11,316 bases of DNA from Hyphomicrobiales bacterium (GTDB lineage: Bacteria > Pseudomonadota > Alphaproteobacteria > Rhizobiales > Aestuariivirgaceae), in the NCBI GenBank assembly GCA_014380505.1, contig JACMJT010000137.1, positions 1 to 11,316 of the forward strand, given 5' to 3'. How positions within the stretch are numbered: position 1 is the first letter of the stretch; the number at the start of each line of letters is the position of its first letter. The position numbers and the translations under genes are program-made. Below the pieces are notes generated by a model. That model searched no databases. It was not told the origin of the DNA and was given only the letters and a program-made list of their open reading frames with translations. Shown here piece after piece: positions 1-5,158 of this stretch.

Positions 1-1
1 G

Positions 2-34
2 GGTTGATTAATGGGGAAGCGCCTGTTAATCACC
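2..34. repeat. Imperfect inverted repeat upstream of the tRNA genes
   Basis: TGATTAA at 5-11 is complemented by TTAATCA at 26-32. The stem extends by GG/CC (2-3 with 33-34) if T4 is bulged. The loop is 14 bases and no T-run follows. It could be the end of an upstream transcript or a protein-binding site; nothing shows which. Confidence 0.3.
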
Positions 35-56
35 GCTCCGCTTACGCAAATGGTGT

Positions 57-141
57 GCGGCCATGGCGGAATTGGTAGACGCACTAGCTTGAGGTGCTAG
101 CGGGTAACACCGTGGAGGTTCGAGTCCTCTTGGCCGCACCA
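57..141 (+). tRNA. tRNA-Leu (anticodon GAG)
   Basis: An 85-base class II tRNA that decodes CUC/CUU leucine codons. The acceptor stem pairs GCGGCCA (57-63) with TGGCCGC (131-137), followed by discriminator A138 and an encoded CCA at 139-141. The anticodon stem CTAGC/GCTAG encloses the loop TTGAGGT, giving anticodon GAG. A long variable arm, typical of leucine tRNAs, lies between the anticodon and T arms, and the T loop TTCGAGT is canonical. A second tRNA-Leu follows 68 bases downstream in the same direction, so the two may be co-transcribed. Confidence 0.97.
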
Positions 142-209
142 TCCCTTCACGGTTAACAATTTCATCGAATTGTGGCGGGCGCGTCGGGCTGCGTGTAGAC
201 ACGTCATGC

Positions 210-295
210 GCGGGCGTGGCGGAATGGTAGACGCAACGGACTTAAAATCCGTTGGGAGCAATCCCGTGGGGGTTCAAGTCCCTCCGCCCGCACCA
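210..295 (+). tRNA. tRNA-Leu (anticodon UAA)
   Basis: An 86-base class II tRNA that decodes UUA/UUG leucine codons. The acceptor stem pairs GCGGGCG (210-216) with CGCCCGC (285-291), with discriminator A292 and encoded CCA at 293-295. The anticodon stem ACGGA/TCCGT encloses loop CTTAAAA, giving anticodon TAA. A long variable arm is present and the T loop is TTCAAGT. Its 3' end (271-295) is the classic target for tyrosine-recombinase integration, and the sequence just downstream turns A+T-rich. A degenerate copy of this 3' end is found at 2209-2233. Confidence 0.97.
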
Positions 296-395
296 TTTAG
301 GAACTGGCTATTTGCAAAATGGGTCGAGTCCGGGTGGGATGAAGAGTTGCAGTTGGCTCCATATTTCAGAAATTTGGCAACACCCATTTGCAGCC

Positions 396-423
396 TTGAT
401 GCCTAGAATTTAATAAGTACAAT
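396..423 (+). promoter_or_regulatory. Candidate promoter of the NTR-like gene
   Basis: TTGATG (396-401, four of six to TTGACA), a 16-base spacer, and TACAAT (418-423, five of six to TATAAT). This would start transcription near 430, just ahead of the AGGGA ribosome site and the TTG start at 451. Inferred from motif match alone. Confidence 0.4.
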
Positions 424-450
424 AAGATAAGCGGCTCTAGGGACGTCCAT

Positions 451-888
451 TTGAAAATATCAATCAAATTTCTTTTGGCTTCTATCGTAATAGCCTCGGC
501 ACAACCCGCTTTAGCTTGCCAAGTTTACACTGAAGAACACGCTTCAAATGAAGCGGACATCATATTTACCGGCACTCCTGAAAAGATTTCTAACTTACCA
601 GAATCTGGTGAACTGAAACCGGCAGACGTTGTCTTTGAGGTAACCAAGCAACTGAAAGGCACTTTTCCAGAAACTATCACAATACGCGATACAGGAAATA
701 ATTGTTACGGATTTCCCCAATTTGAAAAAGGCGGTTTGTATTCCTCGAACGAATATTTGGTTTTTGCTGTTAAGAAAGACGGTCGCTATGAAACCTTTCA
801 TCCGCTTCCAAACAATTTAGTTACCGATAACGGTGCCCAAGCATTCATAAAAAGTTCGAACATCCCCAGTCCTCCAGAACCCCAATAA
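451..888 (+). CDS. Secreted NTR/TIMP-like (OB-fold) protein, A+T-rich
   Basis: A 145-residue exported protein. Residues 1-22 form a Sec signal peptide (Lys2 and Lys6, hydrophobic core, ending ALA), so the mature protein would begin at Cys23. A lipoprotein reading is possible but the -3 residue is not ideal. Only one other cysteine exists (Cys85). The pattern Cys at the mature N-terminus, then DIIFTG, then VVFEVTKQLKG, then a second Cys, then a Y-LVFA strand matches the NTR/TIMP-like fold seen in many bacterial hypothetical secreted proteins; a Cys23-Cys85 disulfide is inferred. The start is TTG at 451, chosen because AGGGA lies 7 bases upstream and the signal peptide begins there. Base composition is clearly richer in A+T than in the rest of the window, suggesting acquisition next to the tRNA. 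It converges on the toxin gene with 23 bases between stops and no clear terminator. Molecular role unknown. Confidence 0.82.
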   Translation: MKISIKFLLASIVIASAQPALACQVYTEEHASNEADIIFTGTPEKISNLPESGELKPADVVFEVTKQLKGTFPETITIRDTGNNCYGFPQFEKGGLYSSNEYLVFAVKKDGRYETFHPLPNNLVTDNGAQAFIKSSNIPSPPEPQ

Positions 889-911
889 ACTCGCAATGGC
901 AATGGACACCG

Positions 912-1193
912 TTATCCACGTGGGCGATCCTGCGCGGCGTGGAAGACGGCGATGATCTCGACCGTGTCAATCGTGACGCGATACACGGCGATAAACGGGA
1001 GACGTGGGACGACGAGCTCACGGGTCGTTTCGACAGCGCCCAGACGTCCTGATTGGGGGAACTGCGATAGCCGGTCGGTAGCGCGTTCTATCGCAGCAAC
1101 AACCTGCTGGGCGGTGCGAGGATTGTCGCGCAATATATATTCAAGGATTGCGGCAAGGTCATCGCGCGCTTCTTGAGTAAAGCGTACATTCAT
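912..1193 (-). CDS. RelE/ParE-family toxin
   Basis: A 93-residue basic protein with the layout of the RelE/ParE toxin superfamily: N-terminal strand MNVRFTQEARDDL, two helices with the family's usual spacing, the central FPQSGRLG segment, then RELVVPRLPFIAVYRV and the C-terminal strand TVEIIAVFHAAQDR. This closely resembles chromosomal ParE-type toxins, which act on gyrase (ParE) or on ribosome-bound mRNA (RelE); sequence alone does not separate these. It is the second gene of the pair: its ATG overlaps the antitoxin stop by 4 bases (1190-1193), so translation is probably coupled. No truncation is visible, so the toxin is likely intact. Confidence 0.9.
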   Translation of the reverse strand: MNVRFTQEARDDLAAILEYILRDNPRTAQQVVAAIERATDRLSQFPQSGRLGAVETTRELVVPRLPFIAVYRVTIDTVEIIAVFHAAQDRPRG

Positions 1194-1411
1194 CCGGCAA
1201 ATTTACGGAAGAGCGCCTTCATCTCATGCTCGGGAACAAGCGGGGTCGGGTTAGCCAGGCGACGGCGCACTTCGTCTTGCTGCTCAGGCGAAAGGTGCAA
1301 ATCGATGGCATCCTGCTCGACAAGAGACAGCAATATCTCGCCAACTTCGTCCTGCCGATTGGCGGAGAGCGCCTTGGCCTTTTCGTATGCCCGTTCGAGG
1401 ATTTTTGTCAT
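1190..1411 (-). CDS. Antitoxin of the RelE/ParE-type module
   Basis: A 73-residue acidic, largely helical protein encoded directly upstream of the toxin. It has a helical N-terminal part (residues 1-35) and a C-terminal tail, LSPEQQDEVRRRLANPTPLVP then MKALFRKFAG, of the type that wraps RelE/ParE toxins. No clear ribbon-helix-helix or HTH domain can be seen, so DNA binding and autoregulation are uncertain. The ATG at 1411 has GGAG about 5 bases upstream. A TATAGT element (1418-1423, minus strand) sits so close to the start that it would give an almost leaderless mRNA; a weak TGTACA lies 18 bases further up. Confidence 0.87.
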   Translation of the reverse strand: MTKILERAYEKAKALSANRQDEVGEILLSLVEQDAIDLHLSPEQQDEVRRRLANPTPLVPEHEMKALFRKFAG

Positions 1412-1915
1412 GGCTCCACTATACCATATTTTGCCGCACGATGTACAAGAGGGTTCTGGGAGAAAACGCGTAACACCTTACACATTCACATTTTAGAATC
1501 AAAAATAATGATTTTAAAAACAATATTCATGCACAACAGACTTAACGATTATTGCCGCGGATTGCCATCACTCAGGCTTGCATCTTTCATTGCGCGGAAT
1601 GTCCAAAACTGCGATGCACAAACAGGGCGCGAGCTCATGGGCTCGAACTAATCCGCAAAAAAGGCAACGCTCTTCCCTCTGCGAAAGCCTGACAATATCG
1701 CTCAGCCGGGACCACAAGGACGACGCCTTGAAATGTGGGAATCCACCTTAGAATATCGAAGTTGATTGTATCGCGGGAACCATTGGCGGCTTACTGGTTG
1801 GGGTTGGGTCCGGGAAGCTGCTGTTGCCCAGGCGAACGAAAAGCTGGACGGCCTTGGTCAATCGCATTAGAGGGAAAGCTGGACCAAGCTTACAACCTAA
1901 CCAAGGGGGAATCAC
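1412..1915. other. Long stretch without a credible gene
   Basis: About 500 bases. The first third (notably 1481-1540) is very A+T-rich. Open frames on the plus strand here (one running out of the antitoxin's antisense strand, and one at 1735-1923) have no recognisable protein and no good ribosome site. A small inverted repeat CGAGC/GCTCG occurs at 1630-1645. The right end holds the leader of the threonine-rich protein gene, including a 7-bp stem-loop. No RNA gene or IS end was recognised. Confidence 0.6.
1853..1888 (+). promoter_or_regulatory. Stem-loop in the leader of the Thr-rich protein gene
   Basis: CTTGGTC (1853-1859) is exactly complementary to GACCAAG (1882-1888), with a 22-base loop. 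The stem ends 27 bases before the ATG at 1916. A 10-base direct repeat AAAGCTGGAC occurs at 1840-1849 and 1875-1884, the second copy overlapping the 3' arm by three bases. Either could be a control element of the downstream gene; no T-run follows, so it is not a standard terminator. Confidence 0.3.
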
Positions 1916-2200
1916 ATGGCTAATGACAAAGATCTCAACCGGAGCAACGCCACAGTCTCAAGCACGACCGGCATCATTATCGCGGTGGTTGTGGTGCTGA
2001 TCGGCTTAATCCTGGCCTTCAACTCTGGCTGGTTTGGCGGCTCCACCGTAACCCAGAACAACACTACGACCGAGACCGTTCCGGATACGACGACATCAAC
2101 CACGGTGACTGAGCCTGACACCAGCACATCCACCTCGGCCACCACGACCGAGCCTTCGACTGAGGGAACCGGCACTACAACCACCACGACCGATCCGTAA
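1916..2200 (+). CDS. Small single-pass membrane protein with Thr-rich tail
   Basis: A 94-residue protein of unknown function. Residues 1-18 are polar, 19-36 form one strongly hydrophobic helix (GIIIAVVVVLIGLILAF), and 40-94 are low complexity, dominated by Thr with Ser, Glu, Asp and Pro. With Lys5 and Arg9 in the short N-terminal part, the positive-inside rule places the tail in the periplasm. The ribosome site is strong (AAGGGGGA at 1903-1910, 5 bases before the ATG). The tail is built from repeated ACC/ACG/ACA triplets and resembles a disordered wall-spanning or spacer segment. Short membrane proteins of this design are common as hypothetical proteins in alphaproteobacteria. The good ribosome site and transmembrane segment make it likely to be real; the function cannot be inferred. 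Confidence 0.75.
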   Translation: MANDKDLNRSNATVSSTTGIIIAVVVVLIGLILAFNSGWFGGSTVTQNNTTTETVPDTTTSTTVTEPDTSTSTSATTTEPSTEGTGTTTTTTDP

Positions 2201-2208
2201 AGTCCTCG

Positions 2209-2233
2209 CGTTCGAGTCCCGCCGCCTGCGCCA
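2209..2233 (+). repeat. tRNA 3'-end-like remnant, possible attachment site
   Basis: This 25-base stretch has a canonical T loop (TTCGAGT, 2211-2217), a T-stem and acceptor-like 3' side, and ends in CCA at 2231-2233. Aligned without gaps to 271-295 of tRNA-Leu(UAA), 20 of 25 bases match. Upstream of it there is no tRNA body: the preceding bases are the end of the Thr-rich gene, and the 5' half of the T stem does not pair. A tRNA 3' fragment in the same orientation as an intact upstream tRNA is the arrangement left by tRNA-targeted integration. The mismatches mean it could derive from another tRNA or be an old, decayed site. Confidence 0.4.
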
Positions 2234-2282
2234 ACGGCGGTATCAAGCCTTCACGGCGTCTGGAAGCCCAGCGAATTGCAGG

Positions 2283-2567
2283 CTATTCGGGCATCGCCTC
2301 GCCGGATCCGCCTGCTTCGGCGGGGAAGTCCTTCAACTTGGGAAGTCCGTCCTTCATCGGCAGTACTGTTTCGGCATAGTTCAGGTGGATGGCCGGCTTG
2401 AAGGGAAACGTCGGGAGCGTTGCGGCGGGAACGTCGGTGAAGCCGAGGCCCGGGTGCTCGACCAGAACATGGCCGCCACATCGCGTGCAGAAACGGCGGT
2501 GGCTGAATTCGGTTTTGTTGAAGCGGCCAAGGAAGGCTTTCCTTGAGCCACCCAGGCGCCAAAAATC
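2283..2567 (-). pseudogene. 5'-truncated GFA/CENP-V-family protein remnant
   Basis: Read in the same frame as the metallopeptidase gene, beginning immediately after that gene's TAG stop. The 94 codons encode the C-terminal part of a GFA-family (glutathione-dependent formaldehyde-activating enzyme-like, zinc-binding) protein: LGRFNKT, then RRFCTRCGGHV with Cys codons at 2487-2489 and 2478-2480, then HPGLGFTDV, LPTFPFKP, and the C-terminal run ETVLPMKDGLPKLKDFP followed by GGSGEAMPE and a stop. Family members are about 130-150 residues and carry an N-terminal GxCxCGxV-type zinc site, which is missing here, as is any start codon. The intact C-terminal frame implies recent or neutral loss of the front half. 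It is probably not translated unless by stop readthrough. Confidence 0.78.
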
Positions 2568-3317
2568 CTAGAACAAGTACGTCACGTGCCGCGAGGAGCG
2601 CAGGAAGTTGCGTTGCCACCACATGAGCCAATAGGGAGGCGTTCGGGAGTTGTCCTTATAAAGCAGATTGTTCTTGCGATCGAAGTGCCAAAGATTGCAG
2701 CGATGGGCAACTTCGTGAGCCAGGGTGCTTATATCGTTTGCGATGATTTTATCGGCTTCCATGGTCGCATAGTCCGTCAGGACCGGCACGGCGCATCCGC
2801 GCTTGTCTTCAACCTCCTCGACAATGAATATTGTGATGGGAAATGCCAGGCTAATCGGAATGAAACTGCCCACCCATCCGGCAGTATGACCGGCAAAATA
2901 GTCTCCGGCTTTGCCGCCCTCGTCCCACAGGGCGCCCAAATCGCACCGGACCTTGAGGGCTGAAGGCGGCGCCACGTCCGGCAGTATCTGCGCCCAATTG
3001 TCGATTTCATTCTTGTTCCCCGAGGAATAGGGAAGAACGTTGACGTTGCACCGATCTTTCAGAACCTGTTTCAGGAGGTTGATCGACGGCATCAGGACAT
3101 TGGGATCGCTGAGCAGGGCCCCAGCGGGACTTCGCAGCACCGCAATATGAAGCCGCAACTTCTTGGGCGGCCAGCCGAGCCAGCCGAAGACCAGATCAAA
3201 AACCTTGGCAGGCGACGTGAGGATTACGACGGCAATGCGGATCGCGGCGCGAACAACCGCCTTGACGGCGCGAACAACCGCCTTGACGGCGCGTTTCACT
3301 TTTGACCACCAGCCCAT
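2568..3317 (-). CDS. Metzincin-like zinc metallopeptidase, membrane-linked
   Basis: A 249-residue protein from the ATG at 3317, chosen over a TTG at 3335 because AGGAAGG lies about 8 bases upstream. Residues 1-30 are cationic and repetitive (AVKAVVR units), and about 25-50 form a hydrophobic stretch that may anchor or export it. The catalytic-type motif HEVAHRCNLWH (residues 201-211) fits HExxHxxxxxH, with His201, His205 and His211 as presumed zinc ligands and Glu202 as base. Metzincins normally have Gly where Asn208 stands. The following NNLLY resembles the Met-turn NLMY, with Leu for Met. The N-terminal core (RLHIAVLRSPAG, later TIFIVEEV) fits the fold. The C-terminus (QRNFLRSSRHVTYLF) looks complete. 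Substrate unknown; whether the atypical site is active is unclear. The GFA remnant follows its stop without a gap. Confidence 0.72.
   Translation of the reverse strand: MGWWSKVKRAVKAVVRAVKAVVRAAIRIAVVILTSPAKVFDLVFGWLGWPPKKLRLHIAVLRSPAGALLSDPNVLMPSINLLKQVLKDRCNVNVLPYSSGNKNEIDNWAQILPDVAPPSALKVRCDLGALWDEGGKAGDYFAGHTAGWVGSFIPISLAFPITIFIVEEVEDKRGCAVPVLTDYATMEADKIIANDISTLAHEVAHRCNLWHFDRKNNLLYKDNSRTPPYWLMWWQRNFLRSSRHVTYLF
3246..3293. repeat. 21-bp tandem repeat, about 2.3 copies
   Basis: Two perfect copies of a 21-base unit (3246-3266 and 3267-3287) and the first six bases of a third (3288-3293). It lies inside the metallopeptidase gene and, being a multiple of three, encodes a repeated heptad AVKAVVR on the minus strand, forming a cationic amphipathic N-terminal segment. 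Such repeats can vary in copy number by slippage without breaking the frame. Confidence 0.9.
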
Positions 3318-3376
3318 TCTCTGTACCTTCCTCAACGTTGAAGTCGGATGAAATCAAGAATAGCTGCCGTCGTGAG

Positions 3377-3619
3377 TCAGCCTAGCACAGCCGGCGGTTT
3401 CGTGGAACACGACTCACACTCAACCAGTTTTGTTGAAACGGTTTTCACCAGGCCGACTGTCCAGCATACCGGGCAGCCGCGAAATGCGAGTAGCGCGGCA
3501 ATACCGGCGGCGATGGACGCGAGCGCGTTGGTGCCTGAAAAATAAAAGGCAAATGCGGTAAGCACAACGCCCAAAAAACCCTTGAAGAGGTGCCTTGACA
3601 ATGACGCGCTTGCGAACAT
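3377..3619 (-). CDS. Small two-helix membrane protein with two CxxC motifs
   Basis: An 80-residue protein from the ATG at 3619, chosen because GGAGGAG lies just upstream; an in-frame extension to 3664 has no such site. Two hydrophobic segments (about 11-28 and 31-47) are followed by RGCPVCWTVGLVKT with Cys49 and Cys52, then a tail with a second pair (Cys68, Cys71, CESC). The helical part and the GCPxCWxxGL motif recall small YgaP-like (DUF2892-type) inner-membrane proteins found beside redox or metal genes, but I am not certain of the family. The cysteine pairs could bind metal or undergo redox chemistry. It is upstream of the metallopeptidase gene in the same direction, with about 60 bases between. 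Confidence 0.7.
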   Translation of the reverse strand: MFASASLSRHLFKGFLGVVLTAFAFYFSGTNALASIAAGIAALLAFRGCPVCWTVGLVKTVSTKLVECESCSTKPPAVLG

Positions 3620-3666
3620 GGGCTGCTCCTCCACAGGCCTGGCACCAACTGTAGAGCCGTACACTT

Positions 3667-3717
3667 AAAAAAGATTTCACTGAACGCGAACCTTTTTCTT
3701 AAATTTTGCTGGTTCAG
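3667..3717 (-). terminator. Weak candidate terminator after the AraC-family gene
   Basis: On the minus strand, CTGAAC (complement of 3712-3717) can pair with GTTCAG (complement of 3680-3685); an alternative pairing is GAACC/GGTTC. A run of six T follows (complement of 3667-3672) after about seven bases. The loop is large and the stem short, so function is doubtful, but the position just past the regulator's stop is right. Confidence 0.25.
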
Positions 3718-3732
3718 CGCGAGGTTTCCGCT

Positions 3733-4686
3733 TTAGGATTCATTCATGCGGCGGTATCGCCCGGGCGGTACGCCGGCCCAGCGGCGGAACGCCTTGCTGA
3801 ATGAGATTTCCGATTCGTAGCCGGCCCCATTGGCGATTTTCGCCAGCGCTTCCGTCGAACCGGTCAACATGCCGGCGGCGGCGTGCATCCTCCGGGCGGT
3901 GACATAGTCCATCACGCTGGTTCCAACCAGCGACCGGAACCGGTTTGCGAAGACGGTTCGCGACAGGGCGACAGCCGTGCCGAGGGAGGCCACGGTCCAG
4001 GGCTCCCCCGGCCGTTCATGCACCAACGCCAGGGCCCGCGCGATTTGCGGATCGGTGAGGCCGCGAAGCCAGCCGCTGGCGTCCGCCGGAGTGTTGGCGA
4101 TGCAGTCGCGGATTGCCTGCACGAAGACGATATCGGCGACGCGCTCGGCAATGGTTTGGAAGCCCGGCTTGCCGGCCGTCAGTTCCTCGATGAGAAGAGC
4201 GAGGGAGCCTTCGAGCCAGGCCGGGCCCCGCCCCATGCGCCCGCGCACATGAATAACATGGGGCAGGGCTTCGAGGAGGGAGTTGCGGCGCCGGTCCTCG
4301 AAGGTGAAGACGCCGGTGATGGTGCGGGTGAGCGCGCCAGTGCCGCCGAAACTGATGCGCCCCAGCTCATAGAGGCGCTTCGCCCGCGTCCAATTTGCGT
4401 CGATGCCGTTTGCCGCGAGCACATCTTTAAACGGCGTGCGCTCGACACCGTGCTCCGACATCAGCGCATGGGGGCTGCCATGGGGCAGGACAACCAGATC
4501 GCCCGCCGCGAGATCGACCGGAGTGCCGCCTGCCAGTTCGAGGACGCAATGGCCCTGGACGATAATATGGAAAGGCGCAGCGCCCACGGCGCCCTTGTCG
4601 AAACCCCAGGGCGCGCGAAATTCAGCCGTGCTGAGGACGGCGCTTTGCAGCCGCAGGTCGCGCAGGATGTCACTGATAAGATCCAT
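3733..4686 (-). CDS. AraC-family transcriptional regulator with cupin sensor domain
   Basis: A 317-residue regulator of the AraC/XylS family. Residues 1 to about 200 form the cupin-like ligand domain (Cupin_6/AraC-binding type): HIIVQGHCVLEL, then VDLAAGDLVVLPHGSPHAL, then GVFTFEDRRRNSLLEALP. Residues about 210-315 hold the two helix-turn-helix units, the first around WTVASLGTAVALSRTVFANRF and the second around ALAKIANGAGYESEISFSKAFRR, ending in the signature GVPPGRYR. Length and layout are normal and complete. It is divergent from the enzyme operon at 4752 with 65 bases between starts, the usual arrangement for a local activator, so it probably controls that operon and perhaps itself. The effector is unknown. 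The ribosome site before its ATG is weak. Confidence 0.93.
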   Translation of the reverse strand: MDLISDILRDLRLQSAVLSTAEFRAPWGFDKGAVGAAPFHIIVQGHCVLELAGGTPVDLAAGDLVVLPHGSPHALMSEHGVERTPFKDVLAANGIDANWTRAKRLYELGRISFGGTGALTRTITGVFTFEDRRRNSLLEALPHVIHVRGRMGRGPAWLEGSLALLIEELTAGKPGFQTIAERVADIVFVQAIRDCIANTPADASGWLRGLTDPQIARALALVHERPGEPWTVASLGTAVALSRTVFANRFRSLVGTSVMDYVTARRMHAAAGMLTGSTEALAKIANGAGYESEISFSKAFRRWAGVPPGRYRRMNES

Positions 4687-4751
4687 GGGCGGTACGATCG
4701 GTTAATAATTCCGTCTCCACAAGCATTCACCATACGGGTGGCAATGTCCAT
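4687..4751. promoter_or_regulatory. Divergent control region, regulator and enzyme operon
   Basis: This 65-base gap must hold the promoters of both divergent genes and probably the regulator's binding site. A short inverted repeat CACC/GGTG occurs at 4728-4740, and an A+T-rich patch TTAATAATT at 4702-4710. No convincing -35/-10 pair is visible, as expected for an activator-dependent promoter. The assignment rests on position. Confidence 0.45.
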
Positions 4752-5144
4752 ATGCGTCACATGAAAAACGAAACGGCGAACACCCAAGCGATACTGAAAT
4801 TCTACCGGGTTTTTTACAACGAGAAGCGTTTCGGCGAAGGTGCGATGCTGCTGGCCGAGAACTTCATCAATCATCACCCCGGCGTCGCTGGCCAGGGACG
4901 GCAAGGGATGATCGACGATTTCGGCCGCCATGCGCGTGACATCTTCCCGGACTTTCACATCGAGGCCAAGCGCATGGTGGCCGAAGGCGCTTTCGTCTGG
5001 ACTCATAGTCTCATCACGGGGCTGCCGCAGGGCGCGGGCGCGGTGTCGGTTGACATCTGGCGGTTCGAGAACGGCGCCATCGCCGAGCACTGGGATGTAG
5101 CCCAGGGACTGAAGCCGGATCAAAATCCCGCATCCATGTTCTGA
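4752..5144 (+). CDS. SnoaL/NTF2-like protein
   Basis: A 130-residue protein of the SnoaL-like (NTF2 cone fold) superfamily. The sequence runs AILKFYRVFYNEKR, AENFINHHPGV, GMIDDFGRHARDIFPDFHIEAKRMVAEGAFVW, then VDIWRFENGAIAEHWDVAQ, the closing strand pattern typical of bacterial SnoaL-like proteins. Members include cyclases, isomerases and many uncharacterised proteins; His and Asp residues in the pocket (HH near residue 40, EHWD near 117) could be catalytic or ligand binding. The start may be ATG 4752 or ATG 4761; neither has a strong ribosome site. No signal peptide, so cytoplasmic. It is the first gene of the operon opposite the AraC-family regulator, 14 bases before the dioxygenase gene. 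Confidence 0.87.
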   Translation: MRHMKNETANTQAILKFYRVFYNEKRFGEGAMLLAENFINHHPGVAGQGRQGMIDDFGRHARDIFPDFHIEAKRMVAEGAFVWTHSLITGLPQGAGAVSVDIWRFENGAIAEHWDVAQGLKPDQNPASMF

Positions 5145-5158
5145 TCGAGGAGAAGCAG

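Noticed and set aside
170..406. Open frame of 78 codons on the plus strand containing GGMVDATDLKS
   Set aside because: It is the translation of the tRNA-Leu(UAA) gene itself, a well-known spurious protein in databases.
1616..1650. Minus-strand GTTCGAGCCC resembling a tRNA T arm
   Set aside because: No pairing T stem, acceptor or CCA around it; most likely chance around a small inverted repeat.
1226..1651. 141-codon plus-strand frame
   Set aside because: Antisense to the antitoxin and then running through A+T-rich non-coding DNA; no recognisable domain or ribosome site.
1779..1802. GGAAC followed by GGTT, like an EcfG general-stress promoter
   Set aside because: The spacing is 15 rather than 16-17 and the -10 lacks the C of CGTT; too weak to claim.
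1735..1923. 62-codon plus-strand frame before the Thr-rich gene
   Set aside because: Composition is not protein-like, there is no ribosome site, and it covers the stem-loop and ribosome site of the next gene.
2251..2631. 126-codon minus-strand frame
   Set aside because: Shifted frame over the GFA remnant and the end of the metallopeptidase gene; the GFA frame carries the homology.
3883..4764. 293-codon plus-strand frame opposite the AraC-family gene
   Set aside because: Shadow of the regulator in G+C-rich DNA; no domain, and it would cross the divergent control region.
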